From: Paracoccaceae bacterium
GTDB taxonomy: Bacteria > Pseudomonadota > Alphaproteobacteria > Rhodobacterales > Rhodobacteraceae
Assembly: GCA_018647275.1 (NCBI GenBank)
Contig: JABGTH010000206.1
Location: 1-6,373 of the forward strand
Direction of reading: 5' to 3'
DNA length: 6,373 bases
Part shown: positions 1-5,184 of the stretch, in pieces
How the letters are laid out: each line of letters opens with the position of its first letter
Position numbering within the stretch: position 1 is the stretch's first letter
Made by a program: the position numbers and the translations under genes
Notes under the pieces: model-generated
What the model saw: only the letters and a program-made list of their open reading frames with translations
What the model was told of the DNA's origin: nothing
Databases searched by the model: none

Positions 1-62
1 GTCTGGCCCGGCAAAAATTTTAGTGTTGCTGGGTTCGGTGTGGATTCTGTTTGAATGAACAT
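1..62 (-). CDS. Nfu/NifU-type Fe-S scaffold protein, N-terminal fragment (runs off left edge)
   Basis: Twenty codons are visible, starting at an ATG at 62-60 and reading MFIQTESTPNPATLKFLPG before the window ends. This opening, with its TPNPxTLKF core, is the hallmark of the Nfu N-terminal domain. The full protein in this family is usually about 185 residues and carries a C-terminal NifU domain whose CxxC cysteines bind and hand over an iron-sulfur cluster in the cytoplasm; that part lies outside the window. The start is well supported: an AGGAGG ribosome binding site (complement of 70-75) sits 7 nt upstream. The gene points the same way as the universal stress gene ending at 1068. From memory, the two are often near neighbours in Rhodobacterales, but here about 1 kb separates them. 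Identification rests on the N-terminus only. Confidence 0.85.
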   Translation of the reverse strand, partial: MFIQTESTPNPATLKFLPGQ

Positions 63-69
63 ATTAATG

Positions 70-75
70 CCTCCT
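70..75 (-). promoter_or_regulatory. Strong Shine-Dalgarno site of the Nfu gene
   Basis: AGGAGG on the minus strand, 7 nt before the ATG at 62. It is a perfect match to the anti-SD and fixes the start of an otherwise very short visible reading frame. Confidence 0.85.
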
Positions 76-88
76 CAGGGTTGCTATT

Positions 89-117
89 GATATGCGGTCT
101 GATGTCCCCCAAGTCAA
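89..117 (-). promoter_or_regulatory. Candidate sigma-70 promoter of the Nfu gene
   Basis: On the minus strand, TTGACT (complement of 112-117) is followed after 17 bp by CATATC (complement of 89-94). The -35 matches 5 of 6 consensus positions and the -10 only 3 of 6. The predicted start of transcription, near 82, would give a leader of about 20 nt carrying the AGGAGG. Geometry is good but the weak -10 keeps this tentative. Confidence 0.45.
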
Positions 118-184
118 GGTTTGGAATCATTCTAAGTTGGCTGGGTCGGTCGGTTAATGCACATTGCGTTGGCATTTATGCGCG

Positions 185-293
185 AAACTGTGCAGTTGGC
201 CCTGTGACCTGTACAGTTTGAGCCGTGTAGAATTCGCATTTTAAGGCAGTTTTGGGCGAGCTGCGCAGTTTGAAGCCTGAATTGTACAGTTTC
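185..293. repeat. Four phased CTG-yr-CAGTTT palindromic sites (operator-like array)
   Basis: Four related sites share the form CTG-yr-CAGTT(T): CTGTGCAG at 188-195, CTGTACAG at 209-216, CTGCGCAG at 261-268 and TTGTACAG at 282-289. Each is an 8-bp palindrome or one mismatch from it. All four continue with GTT on the same side, and the second and third share CAGTTTGA followed by GCC. Their centres are 21, 52 and 21 bp apart, about 2, 5 and 2 helical turns, so all would face one side of the DNA. This looks like tandem binding sites for a dimeric regulator. No regulator is identified, and the nearest start codon downstream is that of the Nfu gene, about 120-220 bp away. Confidence 0.6.
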
Positions 294-308
294 AGAACAA
301 GAGGGGCG

Positions 309-369
309 TTAACTACTCGTTAGGTTTCGGGTTTTGTTAACGTTTGGGGGGCGATTAACTTTAGATTAA
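309..369. promoter_or_regulatory. Two CtrA-like sites (TTAA-N7-TTAG and TTAA-N7-TTAA)
   Basis: TTAA at 309-312 is followed after exactly 7 bp by TTAG (320-323), and TTAA at 355-358 after exactly 7 bp by TTAA (366-369). The second matches the TTAA-N7-TTAA consensus of the alphaproteobacterial response regulator CtrA perfectly. The motif is AT-rich and short, so chance occurrence is possible in a non-coding stretch. No clear gene start lies within 200 bp. Confidence 0.35.
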
Positions 370-592
370 GTTTTGGGTGTTGGGGTGAAGATCAGCCGTG
401 CTGACAAAGCGTGAATTCGCTGCGGTCGCGCCAATGACCGCATTGATCGGTAGTGCATTTTGAAACTAATTAGAAAGGTCACCGGTTTTTCAAACTTAGC
501 GCAACGGGGCAAGCCTTAGAAGCTCGGCGAACACGCCATTCGCTTGGGTGGAAAATTTTGCGCAGGTGAGGTCAAAGTTTTTCGAGTATCTT

Positions 593-835
593 TTACTTGA
601 TGTGATCGGTTTCACCGGGGTCCGCGTAAATACCGGTGAGCGTTTCAAATACTTCAGCGGATTTTGCAGGATTGCTTGGTTCTATTGCCATGATCAAGAT
701 ACGTCCGAACACTGCGTTGCTATCAATCGGCATTTCATAACAAGCACCATCTTCAATCATTCGGTCATATGCAGCTTCCAGCGCCTCAGGATCAGCGAGA
801 CTGTCATTCCACAGAAAAGTATATTGCGCGGACAA
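593..835 (-). pseudogene. Possible remnant or small hypothetical protein, about 80 codons
   Basis: The minus-strand frame ending with TAA at 595-593 encodes an acidic, alanine- and glutamate-rich sequence. It includes a stretch like LADPEALEAAYDRMIEDGA and ends PGETDHIK. This looks far more protein-like than the overlapping plus-strand frame. It has no ATG near its front. The only candidate start shown is a TTG at 835, without a good ribosome binding site, and the frame is closed by a TGA near 874. A different frame begins with GTG at 875 behind a GAAG-like site and reads MSKSTEIKISVRDFV, ending after 23 codons. A frameshift between the two is one explanation, which would make this a decayed gene. 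I do not recognise the family. It lies in the gap between the UspA and Nfu genes, on their strand. Confidence 0.35.
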
Positions 836-1067
836 AGTCTCGTACAGAAATTTTGATCTCAGTAGATTTGCTCACGGTCTTCGCTTTTTTGTGATTAATG
901 CGAGCTCTGCCACCTTTGAGTCTGTGCGGTAACACAGTTAATCGCGTGTGTTGCCCCCACCGCAGCGGACATTCGTTCTTGGCGCAGAACCTGTGAATCT
1001 GGGCTCGAAGTAGACATCTGCCACCTCAATCAAAGCCGCATTCTTTGGTTGCGAGCCGAACCCCGCC
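836..1067. other. Non-coding or decayed stretch downstream of uspA
   Basis: No intact gene is visible. On the minus strand a frame stays open from just after the UspA stop down to a TAA at 940-938. It reads NAALIEVADVYFEPRFTG and then NTRD, but has no credible start codon or ribosome binding site of its own. This could be chance, a gene remnant or part of a dispersed repeat. No clear hairpin with a T-run follows the uspA gene, so I see no intrinsic terminator. Confidence 0.35.
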
Positions 1068-1523
1068 TCATGTAATCGCCTCAAGCTTTTCCTTGGTGAT
1101 GTCGCCGGGGACGATTGTGATTGGGATTGGTAGTGTGCCTGCGCTTTTGGTCAGTTGGGTCACAAGAGGGCCGGGGCCTTTGTTGCTGACGCCGGCACCC
1201 AGAACCAGCACACCCACCTCAGGGTCGTCAGCGATTTGCGCGATGATTTCAGTGACGGCTTCGCCCTCACGGATCACTAGTTCAGGATCGACCTGTTGTT
1301 TGTCGCGCATCCATTTTGCAAAGACTTCGAAATGCGCATTGATGCGATCACGCGCTTCTTCGCGCATCACGGCCCCAACGCCAATCCAGTGATTGAACTC
1401 GTCTGGCGGAATCACCGCTAGAACCTCGACGCCGCCACCCGTGTGGGCAGCACGCAGCGCGGCGAAACGCATTGCGTTCAAACATTCTTGGCTGTCATCC
1501 AGCACGACCAGAAACTTACGCAT
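1068..1523 (-). CDS. Universal stress protein, UspA family
   Basis: A single-domain 151-residue Usp protein, the usual length for the family. These small cytoplasmic alpha/beta proteins bind nucleotide and support survival under stress; the exact target is unknown. The sequence opens with the characteristic first strand (MRKFLVVLDDSQECLNAMRF) and has a late glycine loop: GAG at 109-111, GPGP at 116-119 and GT at 129-130. This loop approximates the G-2x-G-9x-G-S/T ATP motif but does not match it exactly, so ATP binding is uncertain. An ATG at 1535 would add four residues. I chose the ATG at 1523 because a GGAG ribosome binding site (1530-1533) lies 6 nt before it and because family members start with MRKF. 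It has its own candidate promoter 24 bp upstream, so it need not depend on the aminotransferase gene behind it. Confidence 0.93.
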   Translation of the reverse strand: MRKFLVVLDDSQECLNAMRFAALRAAHTGGGVEVLAVIPPDEFNHWIGVGAVMREEARDRINAHFEVFAKWMRDKQQVDPELVIREGEAVTEIIAQIADDPEVGVLVLGAGVSNKGPGPLVTQLTKSAGTLPIPITIVPGDITKEKLEAIT

Positions 1524-1546
1524 GATAATCTCCATTCAACATGGTG

Positions 1547-1575
1547 ATTGTGGCGCAGTGCGCGGGGTGTGGCAA
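1547..1575 (-). promoter_or_regulatory. Candidate sigma-70 promoter of uspA
   Basis: TTGCCA (complement of 1570-1575, 5 of 6 consensus) and CACAAT (complement of 1547-1552, 4 of 6) are separated by exactly 17 bp. The predicted transcript start near 1540 leaves a leader of about 17 nt before the ATG at 1523. This also argues against the ATG at 1535, which would leave almost no leader. Confidence 0.5.
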
Positions 1576-1628
1576 CGCAATTGAGCGAAGATGTTAGATT
1601 TTCTTTTGGGTCAGGTGTTTAGGGGCAG

Positions 1629-2492
1629 TTAGCCGCCGCTGACGGCCCAATCCCAATACATTTCGCGCACCTGATTTGTGGTTTTTCCAATTTCATATTG
1701 GGTATCGTCAAAGGCCGTGACGGGCGTGATTTTCATCATATTGCCCGTTAGGAACACCTCGTCTGCGTCGTGGAAATTCTCAAACGTCAGGGTTTGTTCA
1801 TGCACTGTCATACCGTTTTCGCGCATATGTTTCATATGGCGCGCGCGGGTGATGCCCGCAAGGAAGGTGCCGTTAGCGATGGGGGTGAACACTTCGCCGT
1901 CCTTCACCATAAAGACATTGGCGCTGGCGGTTTCGGCCACGTTGCCTGACGCATCCGCAACAAGTGCGTTTTTGAACCCTTTGCTGCGCGCTTCGGCGAT
2001 CATGCGGGCATTGTTGGGATAAAGACAGCCCGCTTTTGCGTTCACCACGTTGTCGGCCAGAACGGGACGGCGGAACCGTGTTTGGGTCAATGTGGTGGAT
2101 GCATTTTGCGGGGCCATTGGGATCTGTTCAAGGCAGATGGCAAAACCGGTTTCATCTTGGCTGGGCAATATCCCGGTGTCGTCACCGATGGTGGCCCAGT
2201 ACATGGGGCGGATGTAAACGGCCGCAGTAGGGCCATATGATTTAAGCCCGTCCTGAATTGCGCTGACCAATTCGTTTGGGTCCATCGTGGGAGCGATCAT
2301 TAATGCTTTGGCGGAGCGGTTGATCCGTTCGCAGTGGGTCAGCAGGTCGGGTGTTACGCCATCAAAATAGCGTGCGCCGTCAAACACAGTGGTGCCCAAC
2401 CATGACCCGTGGTCGGCGGCCCGCATAATGGGTTTGTCCTCATTGTGCCATGCGCCCTCAAAGTAGGTTTTGATGTTTGTACCAGTGGCCAC
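1629..2492 (-). CDS. Class IV aminotransferase, branched-chain aminotransferase-like
   Basis: A 287-residue fold-type IV PLP enzyme of the IlvE/BCAT group, cytoplasmic, full length. BCATs move the amino group between leucine, isoleucine or valine and 2-oxoglutarate. The catalytic lysine is K153 in NAKAGCLYPN. The class IV signature follows as GNVAETASANVF (183-194), with E187 and N192, and then TPIANGTFLAGITR (203-216). The N-terminal motif is DHGSWLGTTVFDGARYF rather than the HYGSSVFEGIRAY type of the main IlvE, so this may be a paralogue with a different substrate range; a D-amino acid or other class IV transaminase cannot be excluded. The start is a GTG at 2492 with GGGAG (2500-2504) 7 nt upstream. 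It is followed by uspA on the same strand after a 105-nt gap that carries a promoter, so the two are probably separate units. Confidence 0.9.
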   Translation of the reverse strand: MATGTNIKTYFEGAWHNEDKPIMRAADHGSWLGTTVFDGARYFDGVTPDLLTHCERINRSAKALMIAPTMDPNELVSAIQDGLKSYGPTAAVYIRPMYWATIGDDTGILPSQDETGFAICLEQIPMAPQNASTTLTQTRFRRPVLADNVVNAKAGCLYPNNARMIAEARSKGFKNALVADASGNVAETASANVFMVKDGEVFTPIANGTFLAGITRARHMKHMRENGMTVHEQTLTFENFHDADEVFLTGNMMKITPVTAFDDTQYEIGKTTNQVREMYWDWAVSGG

Positions 2493-2499
2493 ACGTTTT

Positions 2500-2504
2500 C
2501 TCCC
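2500..2504 (-). promoter_or_regulatory. Shine-Dalgarno site fixing a GTG start of the aminotransferase
   Basis: GGGAG on the minus strand, 7 nt from the GTG at 2492. No ATG lies nearby in frame that would give the conserved N-terminus. Confidence 0.75.
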
Positions 2505-2522
2505 GTTATTCGTTGCACAACT

Positions 2523-2553
2523 TTAACAATGCCTAGTTATTTTGATAGTCAAA
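2523..2553 (-). promoter_or_regulatory. Candidate promoter of the aminotransferase with overlapping inverted repeat
   Basis: TTGACT (complement of 2547-2552) and TGTTAA (complement of 2523-2528) are 18 bp apart on the minus strand. The -35 is good and the -10 poor (3 of 6). A perfect 5-bp inverted repeat TTTGA-TAG-TCAAA (2541-2553) overlaps the -35 and could be an operator. Its spacing does not fit an FNR box (TTGAT-N4-ATCAA). Confidence 0.35.
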
Positions 2554-2670
2554 TTTTGCGCATTTTTATTGGGGGGTGGACCGCGTTGTAAAACATAAGA
2601 ATGTGATCGGGGGTGTAAGAGATTTGGTTGAGTGGTAAGCTGGTTCTGAGTTTACCATTTTGAGGTTTGT

Positions 2671-3387
2671 ATGTTTCTGAGAATGGCGATTGGGTTTGGT
2701 CTTCTTGGGCTGGTTGCAGCCTGTGACGTGGTATCGACTTCGGACACAAACACAGGTGTTGCACCTTTGGTAGCGACGACCTCTGGGTCTAGTTCAGCGG
2801 CACAGGCTCGACGGGCCTTTGCACGCGTGGCAGCCACCATGGAGCCTGTGATTGAAAGGGAGTGCCGCACCAAAACGGCTGGTTTGGATTGTGATTTCCG
2901 GATCGTCATTGATGGAAACCCAAACAGCCCGGCCAACGCCTATCAATCACTAGATGCGAATAAGCGCCCTATTATCGCCTTTACGCAAAAGTTGATTCTG
3001 GATGCGGGCAATGCGGATGAATTGGCGTTTGTCATGGGGCATGAAGGTGCGCACCACATTTTGAACCACATTGGACGCCAGAAAAAAAACTCTGTTGCGG
3101 GGGCTGTGATTTTGGGTGGTCTTGCAACATTGACAGGGGCAGCACCGGCCGGCGTTGAAGACGCTGTGAAGTTGGGTGCGCAGTTTGGGGCGCGTGGATA
3201 TTCCAAGGACCATGAGCTTGAGGCGGATTACCTTGGTGCAAAATTGACGGCCTTGGGCGGGTATTCACCTGTGATCGGGTCAGAGTTTATCAAACGCATC
3301 CCTGATCCGGGTGATCGTTTCCTCGGCACCCATCCGTCCAATGGGGAACGCCTGCAAGTCGTGCAAACGGCGCTGTCGGAGATTTAA
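2671..3387 (+). CDS. M48 family zinc metalloprotease, predicted lipoprotein
   Basis: A 238-residue predicted periplasmic, lipid-anchored metalloprotease of the M48 family (BepA/LoiP-like group, involved in envelope protein quality control). The first 17 residues form a signal peptide ending in a lipobox, LVAAC, with the lipidated cysteine at 18. The zinc site is HEGAH (H124, E125, H128), and the third ligand is predicted at E182 in the ExxxD motif of HELEAD (D186). A conserved THPSNGERL follows (H221). A glycine/alanine-rich hydrophobic stretch at about 142-160 lies between the two zinc motifs. There is no C-terminal TPR region, so it is shorter than BepA. The ATG at 2671 has a GAGG ribosome binding site 5 nt upstream. 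It is divergent from the aminotransferase gene, and the IMPACT-type gene starts 3 nt after its stop. No convincing promoter was seen; TTGAGT-17-TTTACC just upstream is weak. Substrates are unknown. Confidence 0.92.
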   Translation: MFLRMAIGFGLLGLVAACDVVSTSDTNTGVAPLVATTSGSSSAAQARRAFARVAATMEPVIERECRTKTAGLDCDFRIVIDGNPNSPANAYQSLDANKRPIIAFTQKLILDAGNADELAFVMGHEGAHHILNHIGRQKKNSVAGAVILGGLATLTGAAPAGVEDAVKLGAQFGARGYSKDHELEADYLGAKLTALGGYSPVIGSEFIKRIPDPGDRFLGTHPSNGERLQVVQTALSEI

Positions 3388-3390
3388 GCA

Positions 3391-3741
3391 GTGAAGATGT
3401 TGGGCCACATCCTGACGGACAAGGGGTCCAAATATGCGGTCTCTGGCTGTCCGGTGACGGATCGCGCGGGCGTGGACGCGGCCCTGAAGCTTTTGAAACG
3501 TGACAAGGCCTATGCCAAGGCGACCCACAACACGTGGGCTGTCCAGCTGACTGCGACTGGCGCGCTAAAGGGCGATGACGGCGAAAGTGGTGCAGGCATG
3601 ATCATTGTGCGGATGCTCGAGCGCGAGGGGCTAAGCGATCATTTGATCGTTGTGACACGTTGGTATGGCGGAAAGCATTTGGGTGGTGATCGTTTCCGCC
3701 ATGTGCAGACCTGTGTGCGCGCCTATTTGGATGCGCTGTAA
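3391..3741 (+). CDS. IMPACT/YigZ N-terminal-domain protein (UPF0029), short form
   Basis: A 116-residue protein consisting essentially of the IMPACT-N (UPF0029) domain. Typical motifs are ATHNTW (44-49), DDGESGAG (62-69) and the signature VVTRWYGGKHLGG (87-99), ending with the family-like DRFRH. The ~200-residue YigZ proteins carry an extra C-terminal domain that is absent here. Some eukaryotic IMPACT relatives act on translation control; the bacterial role is unknown. The start is taken as GTG at 3391, because GGAG (3378-3381) lies 9 nt before it inside the end of the protease gene; ATG at 3397 is the alternative. Only 3 nt separate it from the upstream stop, so the two genes are almost certainly co-transcribed and probably translationally coupled. 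A functional link to the protease is inference. Its stop directly abuts the stop of the converging membrane protein gene. Confidence 0.9.
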   Translation: MKMLGHILTDKGSKYAVSGCPVTDRAGVDAALKLLKRDKAYAKATHNTWAVQLTATGALKGDDGESGAGMIIVRMLEREGLSDHLIVVTRWYGGKHLGGDRFRHVQTCVRAYLDAL

Positions 3742-4368
3742 TTAGCGGATCGCGATGGCAATGGCGACAACGAATGCAGCCGATGCAGTCGTTACAAAGA
3801 TGTGCCAGATTGGATAGCGATAGGGCATGCTTTTGCGTGAATAAAAGATCGCGCCAATCCCGTAGGTCGCGCCACCTCCCAATAATAACCAGATCGAGGT
3901 GTGATCCAAGCGTTGCCACATTGGCCAAATCAAGAGGAACATCGCGCAGCTAAGTGCAAAGTATAGCGCGAGGGAGGACCCGCCTTCGCCCTTCCAGAAC
4001 ACGAGTCTGGAAAAAAAACCAATCAGCGCCGCGATCCATACCCCAGCCAAGACGACATAGGGGAACGGCGTGTTTATGGCCAAAACCAGGGGTGTATAGC
4101 TGGAGGCAATGCGCAGGTATATCAGACCGTGGTCTGCACGACGGAGGCGCACACGCAAATCCGAAATTGGGGTCATGTGATAGACGCCGGAAACGGTGAA
4201 CGCACTTACCATGATCACAATGTAGACGCCGACCGCCCAAGACATTTCATTGGTGCGCCACATCGGCAAATAGCACCACAGCCAAAAGGCACCATAAAGA
4301 CTTAAGGAAATGGACAGGGCGTGTACGATCCCATCAGCAATAGTTTCTTTTCTAGAGGAGGGGTACAT
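3742..4368 (-). CDS. TrhA/hemolysin III family (PAQR-like) inner-membrane protein
   Basis: A 208-residue, seven-helix membrane protein of the hemolysin III/PAQR family; helices lie roughly at 14-34, 44-64, 79-97, 102-120, 134-151, 158-176 and 188-206. Family landmarks are ETIADGIVH near the N-terminus, SGVYH (S60, H64) at the end of helix 2, and DHGLIYLRIASSYTP (D79, H80) in helix 3. A final WHIFVTTASA has H189 in helix 7. The zinc-binding HxxxH of AdipoR-type members is reduced here to Y185-x3-H189. Bacterial members have been linked to membrane homeostasis; true haemolytic activity is doubtful. GTG at 4374 would add two residues. I prefer ATG at 4368 because AAGG lies 8 nt upstream of it and too close to the GTG. 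It is the third gene of the LexA-box cluster, 24 nt after the DCC gene. Confidence 0.9.
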   Translation of the reverse strand: MYPSSRKETIADGIVHALSISLSLYGAFWLWCYLPMWRTNEMSWAVGVYIVIMVSAFTVSGVYHMTPISDLRVRLRRADHGLIYLRIASSYTPLVLAINTPFPYVVLAGVWIAALIGFFSRLVFWKGEGGSSLALYFALSCAMFLLIWPMWQRLDHTSIWLLLGGGATYGIGAIFYSRKSMPYRYPIWHIFVTTASAAFVVAIAIAIR

Positions 4369-4392
4369 GTGCACAGCCTTTTGGGGGTGACT

Positions 4393-4761
4393 TTAGGTAC
4401 GCCGCTGTCGATACAGATGCCAACGATAAATCGCAGGTGCTAACGCAAGGTCATACACCGTACAGGCGATCCAGTAGATGACAGGCAGGTCGACGATCCG
4501 TCCCAAAACGCGATAGCGTGGCATCTCGCGCCACAACACGATGAATGCTGGAATGCCGGAATACAGCTGATCCTTGTGTTCTACATAAAGGCGGCGTGCC
4601 GCCTGATCAGAGGTGATATCCCACGCCGATAAGGCATCACTGTTCAGATCGTCAAACCGGATAGCGAGGTCTGATTTCTGCGCATAGCTGCGGTAATGAT
4701 CAATTTCAAACCGGCAAACGGGGCACTGCGCGTTATATAGCACTTTGGTTTCTTCACTCAT
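4393..4761 (-). CDS. DCC-family (DUF393) putative thiol-disulfide oxidoreductase
   Basis: A 122-residue protein with the DCC/DUF393 pattern: an N-terminal strand VLYN, then a CPVC redox-type motif (C13, C16), FEIDHYR, RFDDLN (35-40), SDQAARRLYV, and SGIPAFIVLWREMPRYR. The C-terminal region is partly hydrophobic and basic (to about 115). The usual Asp before the motif (DGxCPxC) is Asn here (NAQCPVC). The family is predicted to be thioredoxin-like, but substrates are unknown. A TTG at 4824 would overlap the upstream gene and add 21 poorly conserved residues. I chose the ATG at 4761, although its ribosome binding site is weak. It begins 40 nt after the tandem-repeat gene and ends 24 nt before the TrhA-type start, so the three genes probably form one transcript. 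A functional link to DNA damage is only inferred from that arrangement. Confidence 0.85.
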   Translation of the reverse strand: MSEETKVLYNAQCPVCRFEIDHYRSYAQKSDLAIRFDDLNSDALSAWDITSDQAARRLYVEHKDQLYSGIPAFIVLWREMPRYRVLGRIVDLPVIYWIACTVYDLALAPAIYRWHLYRQRRT

Positions 4762-4801
4762 GCCCAACAGATAGGGCTGTAGGCGCGATAATCCAACGCT
4801 C

Positions 4802-5152
4802 TCAACGTGGTTTGTTCCGGTCAATCCAACGCGACATCAGTGTTTTGTCACGAAAGCATTCGTGTGGCACCTCGCGCCGTTTGAGCCGCGCAATGCGTTC
4901 TGCAAACTGCACCTGTTTGGACGAGGGGTAATTGGCGAACTGACCTGTTGGTAGCTTTGGCTTATGTTTGTCGATCCACGCAGACAGGCTGGTGCGGTTG
5001 GCAAACAGGGATAAGGGCAAAGCGACGCCCATTTTATTCGCTATGGATTTTGCAAACGCGATTTGTTTTTTTGTGGCAGGAACAGCAGGTTCAATTGCAA
5101 GCACGCCCTGAACGGGTGCAAACATACCCGGTAGCGTTGCTTGTTGTTGCAT
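4802..5152 (-). CDS. Small LexA-box-preceded protein with two copies of a WID-motif repeat
   Basis: A 116-residue basic protein, probably cytoplasmic, with no signal peptide or membrane segment. After a proline/alanine-containing N-terminal tail it consists of two ungapped copies of a ~39-residue unit, at 27-65 and 77-115, offset by exactly 50 residues. Shared positions include KQ, FA, IA, P46/P96, F50/F100, T54/T104, S57/S107, WID (59-61/109-111) and KP. From memory, similar KQxxFAxxIA...WID units occur at the C-termini of some plasmid- or phage-type topoisomerases, which hints at a DNA-related role; that is an inference. An in-frame ATG at 5185 overlaps the predicted -10 box, so the ATG at 5152 is preferred; it has AAGGA about 8 nt upstream. 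It heads the cluster with the DCC and TrhA genes and sits behind a perfect GTTC-N7-GTTC LexA box. Confidence 0.85.
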   Translation of the reverse strand: MQQQATLPGMFAPVQGVLAIEPAVPATKKQIAFAKSIANKMGVALPLSLFANRTSLSAWIDKHKPKLPTGQFANYPSSKQVQFAERIARLKRREVPHECFRDKTLMSRWIDRNKPR

Positions 5153-5184
5153 GACTGGTTCCTTTATTCCCGGCATTGAGGACA

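Larger units (their letters stand above)
118..592. other. Gene-poor stretch upstream of the Nfu gene
   Basis: No reading frame here shows protein-like composition or a plausible start with a ribosome binding site. Besides the four phased palindromes and the two CtrA-like sites, it holds a 7-bp hairpin TGCGGTC/GACCGCA with an 8-nt loop (421-442) and a 5-bp hairpin TCAGC/GCTGA with a 3-nt loop (392-404). Neither is followed by a T-run, so they are not convincing terminators. A small RNA cannot be excluded but nothing identifies one. Confidence 0.5.

Noticed and set aside
421..442. 7-bp hairpin as an intrinsic terminator
   Set aside because: The 8-nt loop and the absence of a T-run on either side do not fit a terminator, and no gene ends next to it.
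548..856. Plus-strand reading frame of about 100 codons
   Set aside because: It is rich in Phe, Ser, Arg and Cys with no domain-like pattern, starts at a GTG without a good ribosome binding site, and lies opposite a more protein-like minus-strand frame.
2541..2553. FNR box
   Set aside because: The half-sites are 3 bp apart and the sequence lacks the TTGAT-N4-ATCAA arrangement.
4822..4824. TTG as start of the DCC-family protein
   Set aside because: It would overlap the upstream gene and add a tail unlike the family; the ATG at 4761 lies just before the conserved VLYN-CPVC region.
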